42,345 bases of DNA, taken from an uncultured Bacteroides sp. Lineage in GTDB: Bacteria; Bacteroidota; Bacteroidia; Bacteroidales; Bacteroidaceae. The position numbers and the translations under genes were made by a program. The notes under the pieces were generated by a model, which ran no database searches, was not told where the DNA came from, and saw only the letters and a program-made list of their open reading frames with translations. Each line of letters opens with the position of its first letter. The first letter of the stretch is position 1. The DNA lies in assembly GCA_949288585.1 (NCBI GenBank), contig CASEKR010000012.1, forward strand, positions 1-42,345, in the 5' to 3' direction. Shown here piece by piece: positions 1 to 9,326 of the stretch.

Positions 1-101
1 TAAAACCTTTCAAGATCTTCACTGCTATACATAATTCTATAAATTGGGTTGGCAGCGAAGGTACCCATTTCAATCAATAGCCTTTTTTTGACTGCTTACT
101 T

Positions 102-244
102 CAGAGTTCGTTAAAAAATCGCTTTCTCTGTCTTACTTCGTGGAGCGAAGCGAAGCGAAGTCGAAACATCTCCCTAAACGCTATGTGAGTCCCTTCGACT
201 TCGCGAAGTAAGACAGCGCAAATAAGAATGTACGACAGGCTCTA
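102..244. repeat. MITE-like palindromic element, copy A
   Basis: This is an element of about 143 bp beginning gagttcgttaaa and ending gacaggctcta. Inside, two arms containing tcttacttcg and cgaagtaagaca can pair into a long hairpin. An almost identical copy lies in the opposite orientation at 14421-14560, and two diverged relatives lie at 15441-15616 and 31184-31318. It carries no coding sequence. Together with simple flanking sequence it fills the start of the window; bases 1-101 show nothing else recognisable. Confidence 0.7.
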
Positions 245-362
245 AAGTTTGTCTGCAAATTCAATGAAAAGCATTCCATTTTACTTCTCCTGCCGATGCC
301 TCCTCTACCTTGTAATGAATGGACAATCTTTCAGGTTCAGTGCGGTATCCAACCCGATCCTT

Positions 363-590
363 CTATTTTTCATCCTTCAACAATTTTCGGATATCCACGT
401 TTCTCAACTCATCCAGACGTTTCTGGCTAAGCCCACCGGTTTCCCAAGCCTTGTTCAGACTCTCATCAAGTTTGTCAAAGAAATAGCGGGAAAGCACCTC
501 TTTCACTTCGGAAAGCCGTTCCTCCGAGCCATCATAAGCGAACATCTTCAAAAGGTGTTGCTGAACAGGATTAAAAACCGTTGTTTCCAT
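363..590 (-). CDS. Orphan antitoxin-like small protein
   Basis: This 75-aa protein has no catalytic motif. Its first half (METTVFNPVQQHLLKMF) aligns with the antitoxin-like protein at 9711-9932 (MEAIALNPVQLHLLKMF). Both continue with an acidic amphipathic helix and a YF(F/A)-K motif, so they belong to one small Bacteroides family that usually sits directly upstream of a PIN-domain toxin. That alignment is why the ATG at 590 is preferred over the in-frame ATG at 608. No toxin gene follows: the space downstream is occupied by palindromic element A, so the partner may have been lost. The function is inferred from the paralogue and its context only. Confidence 0.6.
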   Translation of the reverse strand: METTVFNPVQQHLLKMFAYDGSEERLSEVKEVLSRYFFDKLDESLNKAWETGGLSQKRLDELRNVDIRKLLKDEK

Positions 591-684
591 ATTATGCATT
601 TTAGTCAAAAAAAATGATTAAGAGAATATATGGATAAAACAACTCTTCAAGACTTCTTCTTCAATTGTAAATCCAATGGAAAGT

Positions 685-1518
685 TCACAACTCACTTTGG
701 GGAGGCAAAAGTTTGACAATGCTTCCAAGAATACGACGATTAATACGATTTCTTTTTCCATCCCATATCCACCCCCATTTATTAAAATATTTAATGACCG
801 AGCAAATATGATATTTCAGCAATTTCTTATTTTTATACGAACCCTTCCCGTATGCATGATAAATAGTAACACCAGGGTAATACATCGTCTTAGAAACCTC
901 GCCTATCCTGCGACACAAATCCAAATCTTCTGCATACATGAAGAAACGTTCGTCAAACATACCGACTTTTCTCAACACCTCCACCCGCATAAACATAAAG
1001 CAGCCAGAAAGTGATGGCACTTCCATTGTCTTATCATAACCAGAAGCATGCAATTCGAAACGGGCATCACGCTTCTGTTTTATACCTTTAAACGGCAAAA
1101 AACGCCGACCAAACAAATCCATCGGCGTAGGCAACAACTTACAGAGATACTGCAACTCTCCATTCGGATAAAGCACTTTGGGCATCACCAATCCACAATC
1201 CTGTTGCTTATTCATAAACGCCTGCAGCCCCTCTATTACTGCTCCTTCCCAATACACATCAGGATTGATTACAACATGGTAATCCGAGTTTCTTTCTATG
1301 GCTTTTCGAATAGCAATATTATGTCCATGACCGTAGCCCAGGTTATCACTATAAATATAAACTATTTTGGAAGATTTGTTTCCCAACTCTCGTAGACTAT
1401 CATTAGAAGAATTATCTATCAAATAAAGAGTATCAATCTTTGATTGGATAATACAATCCAACAAATGCGTAAGTTCATCTACGGGAGTATGATAAGCAAC
1501 TATTGATGCTGTAACCAT
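685..1518 (-). CDS. Family 2 glycosyltransferase (rhamnosyltransferase-like)
   Basis: The 277-aa protein has a GT-A fold layout. It has an N-terminal nucleotide-binding strand (TASIVAYHTP, residues 3-12), LIDNSSND near 33-40, and INPDV at 84-88 in the place of the DxD motif. The segment GCFMFMR (172-178), followed by MYAEDLDLCRR (194-204), is typical of WbbL-like GT2 rhamnosyltransferases. It should act on the cytoplasmic face of the membrane, adding a sugar to the lipid-linked capsule repeat unit. It is the last capsule gene visible on the minus strand, 191 bp after the previous glycosyltransferase gene, and is AT-rich like its neighbours. The donor sugar cannot be read from the sequence. 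Confidence 0.88.
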   Translation of the reverse strand: MVTASIVAYHTPVDELTHLLDCIIQSKIDTLYLIDNSSNDSLRELGNKSSKIVYIYSDNLGYGHGHNIAIRKAIERNSDYHVVINPDVYWEGAVIEGLQAFMNKQQDCGLVMPKVLYPNGELQYLCKLLPTPMDLFGRRFLPFKGIKQKRDARFELHASGYDKTMEVPSLSGCFMFMRVEVLRKVGMFDERFFMYAEDLDLCRRIGEVSKTMYYPGVTIYHAYGKGSYKNKKLLKYHICSVIKYFNKWGWIWDGKRNRINRRILGSIVKLLPPQSEL

Positions 1519-1709
1519 ATATTTACTTGTTAAGTATTACATTTTATAACATATAACTTTTAAGACTTATTTCCTATCATGTCAGACTTCGGATATTACC
1601 ATATCTTTCTAGATTCCCTAATACACTGCTATTCACAGTTTTAAAGTTTAACTTGCAGCGGGAATTTCTATTCTAATTTATACCCCTAAATTGAATGACT
1701 ACACTCTTC

Positions 1710-2696
1710 TCATCTGCTTATCTTTTTATAAAAGGAATATAGCGGAGAAATTAATACTCGGAATAGAGAGAATGGCAATTTTAATACTATAGACTGGCAT
1801 GAAAGAGAAGAAAAAGATGCCAAACGTCCAGAATTAAATTGCTTATAATAGGAAGCTGCTTCTTCCTTTGTTCCCGAATAGTTCAGTAACAATAAAGATG
1901 CATTTAGACGATAGAAATTTACCATAAAAGCAAATTCCTTTTTATACTTGTGATTTACTACTTCTTTTTCCCAATCATTCATCACTGTACACAAAATAAA
2001 CAACAAACTTTCAATCTTTCTGGAAGAAATCTTCGAATGGCTAATAGAGTTTTCTCTCACTTTATAAATATAAGTCCTATCATCTATCCAGGCCACCTTA
2101 TTGGCATATAAACATAAATAATAAGTCCATATTATATCTTCCTGAAGTAGTCCTTCTTGAAACAATAATCTATTTCTGGATATAAAATCCTTTAAATACA
2201 ACTTATTACAAGCACTTACATTCCATTCTCTTAAAAAGAAAGATGACAATAAATCCTTCTTACTGCAATCTTCAGAAAAGTCTTTTATATGAATTGACTT
2301 TCCCCCTACCAGATTAATATTAGCTATAGAAAAACATGCTTTTTCTTTTATAATTGCTGCATAATGCTTTTCTATGCAATCAGGCGTTATCTCATCGTCC
2401 GAATCCATAAAGAATATATATTTACCTGTCGCTTTTGCCATCCCGGTATTTCGCGCAGCAGAAAGGCCACCATTTTTTTCATGATGATAAATATATACAT
2501 TCTTCCCTCTTGGATGCCCATTTATCACCTCAATGGCTACCTCCATGCTGTGATCTGTAGCACAATCATCCACAATAATATACTCAATAGATTCAAATGT
2601 CTGGTTCAAAGCAGACAACAAGGATTCACGCACATAAGTCTCAACATTATAAATAGGAATAACAAGAGACACTTCGTATTGTATCATTTTATCCAT
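1710..2696 (-). CDS. Family 2 glycosyltransferase
   Basis: The 328-aa protein begins with a classic GT2 catalytic domain. It shows VIPIYNVE (residues 12-19), VDDCATD (42-48), GGLSAARNTG (76-85) and the metal-binding MDSDDE (97-102). EDIIWTYY near 166 fits the acceptor-side acidic motif. The C-terminal third is basic and hydrophobic and may contact the membrane. It is predicted to transfer a sugar to the growing undecaprenyl-linked repeat unit. Its start overlaps the end of the upstream glycosyltransferase gene by 13 bp, so the two are translationally coupled. ATG at 2696 is used; an ATG three codons later is possible. The substrate is unknown. Confidence 0.9.
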   Translation of the reverse strand: MDKMIQYEVSLVIPIYNVETYVRESLLSALNQTFESIEYIIVDDCATDHSMEVAIEVINGHPRGKNVYIYHHEKNGGLSAARNTGMAKATGKYIFFMDSDDEITPDCIEKHYAAIIKEKACFSIANINLVGGKSIHIKDFSEDCSKKDLLSSFFLREWNVSACNKLYLKDFISRNRLLFQEGLLQEDIIWTYYLCLYANKVAWIDDRTYIYKVRENSISHSKISSRKIESLLFILCTVMNDWEKEVVNHKYKKEFAFMVNFYRLNASLLLLNYSGTKEEAASYYKQFNSGRLASFSSLSCQSIVLKLPFSLFRVLISPLYSFYKKISR

Positions 2697-3676
2697 TGAT
2701 CAAACCACTTTAAAAATTTACTTACACCAAAAGTTGTAGCCTTATTTACCGCATTTTTTTTCATCTCATCCAAAAGTATTTTATTGCGGGACAGCATTTC
2801 CAATTTCTCTTGTGCCTCTGCTATCTTATTAAATAAAAAACCATCTTTTCCATCTGTCACATAATCCTCAATAGATCCGACATTAGAAGCCAAGACAACA
2901 AGTCCAGAAGCCAATGAAGTCGTAATCACATTACTTCCTACAGTATCGTTCATCACGTTCAAAGAGACATCCGAAGAGCGCATTAATGTCTTCAATTCCG
3001 ATTCTGGCATAAAACCATGTAGCGTCACATTAGATAAATCTGCAAAATATTTCGACAAATTTCTAACCCCCATACATACATGAAAATGCAAATTGGGAAG
3101 ATGCTTGATTAGCATACGCAAATCTTCATAATTTCGTTCCATGTTCCCCATACATATTACACTAAGTGTTTCATTATTGTGAGGTTCCGAAGTATAATAT
3201 TCATTATCTACATAATGGAATGTTTTTATTACCTTATTCTCATTAATACCTTTTCCAAGGAAATAGTTTCGCAATGACGAACCCAATACAAAAAGTTTAT
3301 CTACATAAGAGATTTTTCTTTGCAGACTTTCCGTCGTATAACTACTCTCAATACGTGCCGGTATTAAATGTGCCAACGCCAATACTTTGGCCTTTTTACA
3401 AACAATTCGAGCAATATCGGCCTGCTCACATACTGGTAACAAATACTCCATCAAAAAGACTACATCTCCTGGTTTCAAAACAAAATATAAATAACAACCT
3501 ATGCAAATATTCAGCATCCGATAGACAGGAGTAAGATACCATGAACCTCTTACCGGTATCGATATAACTTTTATTTTATATTTTGCCCTTTGTTGCAACT
3601 GTTTAGCCAAATAACACATACCTGCGTGATTATCCTTTGTATTTCCCCACACAGCACAAATCATTATAACCTTCAT
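2684..3676 (-). CDS. Family 4-type (GT-B) glycosyltransferase
   Basis: The 330-aa protein opens with MKVIMICAVWGN. It has a Rossmann-like N-terminal half and a C-terminal half with the GT4 signature region SLASGLVVLASNVGSIEDYV, where the Glu and the following helix bind the nucleotide sugar. HGFMPESEL and SSDVSLNVM also fit GT4 proteins. The reading frame extends upstream only through a TTG codon at 3700 directly after the wzy stop, so the ATG at 3676 is chosen. It overlaps the next glycosyltransferase gene by 13 bp. It is predicted to add one sugar of the capsule repeat unit; donor and linkage are not deducible. Confidence 0.83.
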   Translation of the reverse strand: MKVIMICAVWGNTKDNHAGMCYLAKQLQQRAKYKIKVISIPVRGSWYLTPVYRMLNICIGCYLYFVLKPGDVVFLMEYLLPVCEQADIARIVCKKAKVLALAHLIPARIESSYTTESLQRKISYVDKLFVLGSSLRNYFLGKGINENKVIKTFHYVDNEYYTSEPHNNETLSVICMGNMERNYEDLRMLIKHLPNLHFHVCMGVRNLSKYFADLSNVTLHGFMPESELKTLMRSSDVSLNVMNDTVGSNVITTSLASGLVVLASNVGSIEDYVTDGKDGFLFNKIAEAQEKLEMLSRNKILLDEMKKNAVNKATTFGVSKFLKWFDQWIK

Positions 3677-3700
3677 AAATAGTCTTATTTTATTGATCAA

Positions 3701-5068
3701 TTATACTTTCTTCCTTCTTATAACAAACCTTTTACAATGGCTTAATATCCAAAAGAAAAATGTTATAAGCAACATTGGATATAACCCTTGAACCCAACCT
3801 GCTAATAAATCTCCTCGTATAAAGCTAAAACACATCTGAAAGAATAGTAAAGCAAATAACAAAGATAGTGGTGTCAAATTTTGCAATAACTTGTAATACA
3901 TCCTCGCACAAAATCCCGAATAAAGTCCAAACAACAAAGAATAAAACACAACACCAAATAAGCCTCCATTAGCCCAGCCTTCTCCTGCAAGGCCAGCAGC
4001 CCATCCCACAGCACCATGATAAATCAAGGATTTCGGTTCAAAACTCATACCACCCTGTTTCACTTCATTCAACACATATCCATACGAAACTTTCTTACTT
4101 GGCATCAAAACTCGAGGCAAAGGGGCTAAAAGCATAGTTTCTAATGTATAAAATGGAGATAAAAAAGGCATTCGATGGCCAAATTCCACATAACTTCGCT
4201 GAACATCCTCCAAAAGCAATTCTCCTTCACCTTTAGAATAAGTATCAGCAGACTGCTTCAATTTTAACTCTGTAACAGCTTCATATAAATCATTTAAGTC
4301 CTCAAAATCTATATTACGAAGCGTTGTCAAAGACAAAATCAAAGAAATAGCCAAAACACCTATTACCATATATTCTTTTATTTTCCCTTTTATAGATAAC
4401 CCTTTCAGAAAAGTAAAAGAAAAAAAATCTGCCATAACCAGCAATAACATAGGATAAACAACAGCACCCCTTGAACCTCTTGGAATAGCTATTAGCACCA
4501 ACAAAATAACAGCAACCCCAAAAGATGCCGATTTTATATGATATTTATTGAAATAAAAGCGGAAAACAAATATAAAAACAATCAATGCTTTATATAAAAA
4601 GCCTTGCATTGTCTTCAAAAAACTCGGAATATCTTCGTTCATTGGTTTTGCATAGAAACGAATCAATGCGTTTTCTAATGATCCATATAACTGTGTATTA
4701 AGCCATAAATCAAACACACAATATAAAATAGTTACCCATAAATATGCATTTATACTATGCCTTGATATAAATATCTTATCATCCGCTAATATCTTACTGG
4801 AGAGTTGATAATAAAAAAATTCTACTCGTTTAGAAGATAAACGCTTACCAATAGTATAACCGACTAAAAAAACACATAATGAAAGAGCTAATAATCCATT
4901 CACTTGCGGAAGTAAATCCAATACTTTATAAGAACCAAAATACACATAATTTACCAACAAAACCACAAACAATGGCATTGTTACTAATGCATATAGCCTA
5001 AATTTACAATGAAAAGCTAAAAGCAAGAATAAAAATATGCAAATAGATCCGCTTAAAGTAATGCTCAT
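3701..5068 (-). CDS. wzy: O-antigen/capsule polymerase-like membrane protein (Wzy)
   Basis: The 455-aa protein is strongly hydrophobic, with roughly 11-12 predicted membrane segments along its length. A larger hydrophilic loop lies near residues 245-330 and contains basic and acidic residues. This topology, its length and its place between the glycosyltransferase genes and the flippase match Wzy-type oligosaccharide repeat-unit polymerases, which join lipid-linked repeats on the periplasmic side. The sequence class is too diverse for a single motif to prove the function. Position 3701 is the end of the gene, 24 bp before the following glycosyltransferase start. Low GC content fits horizontal acquisition. 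Confidence 0.78.
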   Translation of the reverse strand: MSITLSGSICIFLFLLLAFHCKFRLYALVTMPLFVVLLVNYVYFGSYKVLDLLPQVNGLLALSLCVFLVGYTIGKRLSSKRVEFFYYQLSSKILADDKIFISRHSINAYLWVTILYCVFDLWLNTQLYGSLENALIRFYAKPMNEDIPSFLKTMQGFLYKALIVFIFVFRFYFNKYHIKSASFGVAVILLVLIAIPRGSRGAVVYPMLLLVMADFFSFTFLKGLSIKGKIKEYMVIGVLAISLILSLTTLRNIDFEDLNDLYEAVTELKLKQSADTYSKGEGELLLEDVQRSYVEFGHRMPFLSPFYTLETMLLAPLPRVLMPSKKVSYGYVLNEVKQGGMSFEPKSLIYHGAVGWAAGLAGEGWANGGLFGVVFYSLLFGLYSGFCARMYYKLLQNLTPLSLLFALLFFQMCFSFIRGDLLAGWVQGLYPMLLITFFFWILSHCKRFVIRRKKV

Positions 5069-5261
5069 GCTATATTTCCTATCCTGATTTTAAGAAAACT
5101 AACTATTAACAAGTCATAAACCATTTATTCCTTTAACAAGCAAACGATTGTATTCTTGAAATGCACATATCCTTTCATCCTAACATTGTCAAATTATACG
5201 ACTAAAGAATGTCGAAGATTAATACAAATTTCTCATGAAATTATGACCATTTAGTTACAAG

Positions 5262-6449
5262 CTATTTACGTTTAATCTTTCTCAAAATTCCCCATAACTT
5301 CGTGTGCGATAAGAATATCTTTAACCGGGTACGATGATAATGTTGAGCACGGAACTCCTTTTCTGCCACACTTTTGTAGCCGCGCTCGCGTATCATGCCG
5401 TAACAAGTCTTTCGGATGTTGGGCATTGTCGTAGTATGTACCAAATTAGCATTCTCCTTGGCTGCATCTTCCACACACGAAGAACGACATACAAGACTTT
5501 CCTTTATCTTCTCCCAGACTCCAGCCCCCCTGCCATTATTGACAAGTACAAGAGAAACGCCTTTGCCTGCATCCAAATCCGGGAAATAGTGGCGAACGCC
5601 CCAATAATCAGCCAGTGTGATATCACCTTGACGAGGAATCCGTGCAAATTTGCAATTATAGCAACTGTAACGGTAATTATAAGCCCCCATAAAGGAGTGA
5701 AGGTAAGGACTCAGGCAGTAGCTCCATTGCTTACGTGTGCCTCTACCACGGGTTTGCGAGACGTACGTGTACGTCTCGCAAACCCCCCACCCCCCCATAT
5801 CTCTAAATTGATAGGAGGTAATTTCACCATGTTCTTTCTCCCGCAAATAATTCAAGTGCCAATCAAACATCTGCTGCGAAGGTACTCCGTGGCACACCAA
5901 ATCTGAAGTTACCAAGGTTTCATAATCCTTACGCAAAAAGGCTTTCAATCCGGCAACTTGACAACCGACTCCCACAAAATAAACCCAACGGCCATTTTTC
6001 AGATACTGACGAATATCACTGAAAACAGTTCCTAAATAACTCTGCAAATATTTAGATCCGCGCAATTGCTGAAGTCCATCCAACGTATCTACTCCTATAT
6101 GCCGCAATTTGAAATGCTCATCGAACGCCGCCCCATACACAATACCACCTTGTTCAATAACCCATTTGGCTACTGCATAAAAAACTCCACCACTGGTACT
6201 CTGTACACGCTGACCCTCATCTTTCAGATAAGTAGCATGCACTTGAGGGGTAACAGAACCTGTATATACCGGTTTGTCAAACGGACATACCTTTTCGCAT
6301 AAGCCACACTCGATGCAAACAGCCTTATCAATAACGGGATAAAAAAAACCTTCTTCATCTGCCTGCATTAAGATGCATTGTTGGGGACAAGCAGACAAAC
6401 AAGCGGTGCAACCACTGCATTCTTTCTTATCAAGAGTTTTAAAATACAT
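5262..6449 (-). CDS. FrhB-like 4Fe-4S protein of polysaccharide locus
   Basis: The 395-aa protein starts with two ferredoxin-type clusters (CSGCTACLSACP, residues 11-22, and CIECGLCEKVCP, 45-56). These are followed by a coenzyme F420 hydrogenase/dehydrogenase beta-subunit-like region (TSGGVFYAVAKW, LRGSKYLQS, CQVAGLKAF, CHGVPS). Proteins of this type are regularly encoded next to polysaccharide pyruvyltransferases in Bacteroides capsule loci; a redox role in modifying or regulating pyruvylation is likely but unproven. The pyruvyltransferase gene lies 3 bp upstream. A perfect 34-bp palindrome and a C6-A-C7 tract lie inside the coding sequence at 5751-5796 (about residues 218-233). Confidence 0.85.
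   Translation of the reverse strand: MYFKTLDKKECSGCTACLSACPQQCILMQADEEGFFYPVIDKAVCIECGLCEKVCPFDKPVYTGSVTPQVHATYLKDEGQRVQSTSGGVFYAVAKWVIEQGGIVYGAAFDEHFKLRHIGVDTLDGLQQLRGSKYLQSYLGTVFSDIRQYLKNGRWVYFVGVGCQVAGLKAFLRKDYETLVTSDLVCHGVPSQQMFDWHLNYLREKEHGEITSYQFRDMGGWGVCETYTYVSQTRGRGTRKQWSYCLSPYLHSFMGAYNYRYSCYNCKFARIPRQGDITLADYWGVRHYFPDLDAGKGVSLVLVNNGRGAGVWEKIKESLVCRSSCVEDAAKENANLVHTTTMPNIRKTCYGMIRERGYKSVAEKEFRAQHYHRTRLKIFLSHTKLWGILRKIKRK
5751..5796. repeat. 34-bp perfect palindrome plus C-tract inside the FrhB-like gene
   Basis: Bases 5751-5784 form two perfect 16-base arms (the left arm reads ggtttgcgagacgtac) around a 2-base centre. The sequence then runs into C6-A-C7 (5783-5796). The reading frame stays open through it. 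A hairpin this perfect inside a gene, joined to a homopolymer, is unusual. Confidence 0.9.
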
Positions 6450-6452
6450 AGT

Positions 6453-7550
6453 TCAATCTTTCAATGCTTTATCTAAAAATGCATGCGCTTTCTCGCGTTC
6501 TCCGTCCAAGATGGCATTCACCGGAACATAATCTATCGGTACATTGATTTGGCTATCTTCCACAATTTCATCAGACGCCAATAGCCGGTCCTGTAAACGA
6601 CAAAGCACCAATATACTCAAGATACGAGTACCAAAACCTGAAGGAAGATATACCCAAAACTGTTTATTCAGATTAATAGAAAAAGCAGTACCGTGAAACG
6701 AATTTGTCACGACATAATCAGCATAATACATTAACGACAGGAAATCGCCCGGATTAGAGAAGTAAACTGTACGGTCTGCCATTCTTTCTGGAAGGATATG
6801 CCAAGAAGAGGCCACGACTTTCAAACCACGTCTACCGGCCACCCGACGTATAGTTTGATAGATCAAGCTCTTATCATGGATATTGTATGGCAAATAAACA
6901 TACAAATAGGGTTCTTTAACGATGCGTCTGGACATGTAATATTTCCAGTCATCCCGGGTAAGCATGAAAGTCGGATCAAGCAAATGAGTTGCGTCATATC
7001 CCATATCTTCAATCAGATGTTTGGCACTCAACTCACGGACAGAGATGGCTTTATAGCTGCCCAACATCCGTTTTACTTCGGCATATTCATCTGCGGGAAG
7101 TTCTTCACGTCCTATGGAAGAAGAATAAGCGACCTTGACCGTATCCTGAGGAAAACCATCAAAATAATAGCGTTTATCCAAGCCTTCGTTATGTATGCTA
7201 TTCCAAACCTGATCCGAACCTGTCACATAAGTATCAGCCTTCGGACAAGCATCCACAAAATTATCTTTCGGATAAATGGGCTTAGACACCTTAACATGTT
7301 TCGCAAGATAAGAATTATATATATGCTTATTCATTATCTCCACAAAGAGTAAGAAAGGCATCTTTACCACAGACTGTATAGAAACGAGATAACGCTTAAA
7401 AAACCGCTTCCACGTACGACGATCAGGAATGTAATTCACCACAGTTGTTACACAACCATGCTTTTTCAACGCCTCTACAGTCGCGATGGTTTGAAGATTG
7501 GAGCCAAAATTCTCCCCAACATGAATAGTCAGCAAGGATATTTTCTTCAT
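6453..7550 (-). CDS. Polysaccharide pyruvyltransferase family protein
   Basis: The 365-aa protein matches the WcaK/CsaB/PssM-type family. It has an N-terminal glycine-rich segment (HVGENFGSNLQ, residues 10-20), GSDQVWN (111-117), and near the C-terminus TNSFHGTAFSI (about 285-295), the conserved substrate and PEP-binding region. Members transfer a ketal-pyruvate from phosphoenolpyruvate to a sugar of the repeat unit, giving the polymer negative charge. The gene is followed after 3 bp by the FrhB-like gene, its usual partner, and lies 11 bp downstream of the flippase gene, so all three are probably co-transcribed. Confidence 0.9.
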   Translation of the reverse strand: MKKISLLTIHVGENFGSNLQTIATVEALKKHGCVTTVVNYIPDRRTWKRFFKRYLVSIQSVVKMPFLLFVEIMNKHIYNSYLAKHVKVSKPIYPKDNFVDACPKADTYVTGSDQVWNSIHNEGLDKRYYFDGFPQDTVKVAYSSSIGREELPADEYAEVKRMLGSYKAISVRELSAKHLIEDMGYDATHLLDPTFMLTRDDWKYYMSRRIVKEPYLYVYLPYNIHDKSLIYQTIRRVAGRRGLKVVASSWHILPERMADRTVYFSNPGDFLSLMYYADYVVTNSFHGTAFSINLNKQFWVYLPSGFGTRILSILVLCRLQDRLLASDEIVEDSQINVPIDYVPVNAILDGEREKAHAFLDKALKD

Positions 7551-7561
7551 TTATTAAACTT

Positions 7562-8980
7562 TTATTTTCGCCTCATACTTTTATATATATGCACAAAGTC
7601 ATATATACAATCCTTATTCAATAATGCAATCAAGCCCAATACGGGCAATAGACACAACAAGTTGATCCAAATATCATCAATAAAATAAGAAATCCCGATA
7701 TAAACGAGCACCCCGAACAGGACTTTAATATAAAGCCCCCAATTCCATAGCGGTGCATATCGCTTGGTAACTTGTATCCGCAACAGGAAAATTAAAACAT
7801 AAGACACCAATATCGAAACGACAGCTCCCCAAGTTCCCAATAAAGGTATTAACAGAAAATTTGACACGGCACAAATCAAACCTCCCCCAAAGCTGGTCGT
7901 AAAATAATACTTGCTTTCCTTTGTTGCCACAAAATTCGTTCCGGCAAAACCGGCCAAATTGGAAAATACTACGGCCAATGCCAACGGTGCTATATATTTC
8001 CAGGCATCATAATAGCCTTGTGTGGTCATCAACTCTATCAACGGACGACTCAGGAAAGTCAATCCCAGCACAAACAAAACAAAGGCGAGGAACTGTACAC
8101 GAAACACTTTATTATAAAACTGTTTGTAATCAGGCTTATTAAATTCCTCCAATACCGAAATCTGCCACGAATAAGTAAACACCGTATACAACATGCTTAT
8201 CAGCATGGGAAACTTGTTGGCTACGGCCAAAATTCCTACCGACTCTATTCCTGAATAGTGTTCCAACAAGGGGCGGTTCATCGTGCTCAACACCCACCAC
8301 ATGATGCTATTGGGCATCATCGGAATGGAATATTTCAACATCTCTTTCAAGCTGACTCTTGAAAGCCGCCGGAAAGAGAAAAATCTGTACTCTTTGGCTG
8401 CAATAACGGTATAAACAGCGGCTACAAAATAAGAAATGACAATCGAATAAATATAACCGTTCAAACCCCACAAAGGCAAGGTGAGCAAAGATGTTAATAC
8501 GGTGGTCAACGTCAGAACTATTCCGGATATAACATATACGCTTACCTTGTCGATGCTACGGGCAAACTGCTGGGTATAAGTCTGGAAGAATGTTGCACAA
8601 AGCATCAGGAAAATGCAGAAGTTATACTCGGTAAATATGCCTTCGTAAGAAAAAGCCTGCAGGGAAAAGACCAAAATGACAAATAGAAGCCCGGTAAGAG
8701 TAAGAGTTGCCGCTGAGAAAACCGCCCCTGATGTAAAATAAGTCTGCTGCTTGGAAAAATCTTGTCCTTTTGGAAACACAAATATTGCCTCTGTCAACGT
8801 ACAAGTACAAATTCCAACCAACAACTGTACATATACTTGTATCAAATCCACCGTACCATAATCGGCCACGGAAAGAAAAGATGTATAAAACGGGAGCATG
8901 AGGAAAGAAAGAGACTTACTCCCTATATTTCCTAAAAACATCAAAAGGGCATTTTTCCCCAAACGACGGTATTTACCCAT
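7562..8980 (-). CDS. wzx: Oligosaccharide flippase (Wzx, MATE/MOP superfamily)
   Basis: The 472-aa polytopic membrane protein has about 12-14 hydrophobic segments. It begins MGKYRRLGKNALLMFLGNIG followed by SKSLSFLMLPFYTSFLS, the usual start of RfbX/Wzx proteins. SIPMMPNSIMWWVLSTMNR near residues 225-243 is also typical. It is predicted to move undecaprenyl-PP-linked repeat units across the inner membrane for polymerisation by the Wzy-like protein. It is the first capsule gene on this side of the accessory block. The 211 bp upstream (8981-9191) hold no obvious gene, so its promoter and its link to the upxY transcript are uncertain. Confidence 0.92.
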   Translation of the reverse strand: MGKYRRLGKNALLMFLGNIGSKSLSFLMLPFYTSFLSVADYGTVDLIQVYVQLLVGICTCTLTEAIFVFPKGQDFSKQQTYFTSGAVFSAATLTLTGLLFVILVFSLQAFSYEGIFTEYNFCIFLMLCATFFQTYTQQFARSIDKVSVYVISGIVLTLTTVLTSLLTLPLWGLNGYIYSIVISYFVAAVYTVIAAKEYRFFSFRRLSRVSLKEMLKYSIPMMPNSIMWWVLSTMNRPLLEHYSGIESVGILAVANKFPMLISMLYTVFTYSWQISVLEEFNKPDYKQFYNKVFRVQFLAFVLFVLGLTFLSRPLIELMTTQGYYDAWKYIAPLALAVVFSNLAGFAGTNFVATKESKYYFTTSFGGGLICAVSNFLLIPLLGTWGAVVSILVSYVLIFLLRIQVTKRYAPLWNWGLYIKVLFGVLVYIGISYFIDDIWINLLCLLPVLGLIALLNKDCIYDFVHIYKSMRRK

Positions 8981-9191
8981 AAATTTACCCTTATAACAAT
9001 TCTATTTTTCACACGAAACCGCAGGAAACCGTCCTCCGGCAGTTCCCTATCCGACAAATCAAGATCCAGTTTAGATTTTTAATGACAATCTTTGATAATC
9101 ACAAAGAACTATCTGACAGGAATTCTTCCAACTTAAATACAGGAATATCTGAGAAACAAATATTTATTACGAATGACTATACAATCTGCAT

Positions 9192-9326
9192 TCACTCGTT
9201 TAACAAAGAAACCTCCAACTGCCCGATTTCTTCTTCCGTCAATCCCGTAGCCTGTGCGATGTCTTTTATCGGAAGCTCCATCCGACGAAGGTTGCAGGCA
9301 GTATCATCAATCATTTCATTAGACAT
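9192..9326 (-). CDS. 44-aa protein at the end of the PIN toxin-antitoxin unit
   Basis: This 44-aa reading frame begins MSNEMIDDTACNLRRMELPI and contains KDIAQATGLTEEEIGQLE, a small helix-turn-helix-like segment. The same kind of tail ends many Bacteroides Rpn/PD-(D/E)XK nuclease-like proteins. Its ATG overlaps the end of the PIN gene by 16 bp, which supports translational coupling as a third gene of the unit. It could instead be a remnant of the C-terminus of a larger protein. No function is assigned. Confidence 0.5.
   Translation of the reverse strand: MSNEMIDDTACNLRRMELPIKDIAQATGLTEEEIGQLEVSLLNE

Noticed and set aside
249-617. 122-aa plus-strand frame over the orphan antitoxin
   Set aside because: The minus strand product matches a second family member at 9711-9932; the plus frame does not.
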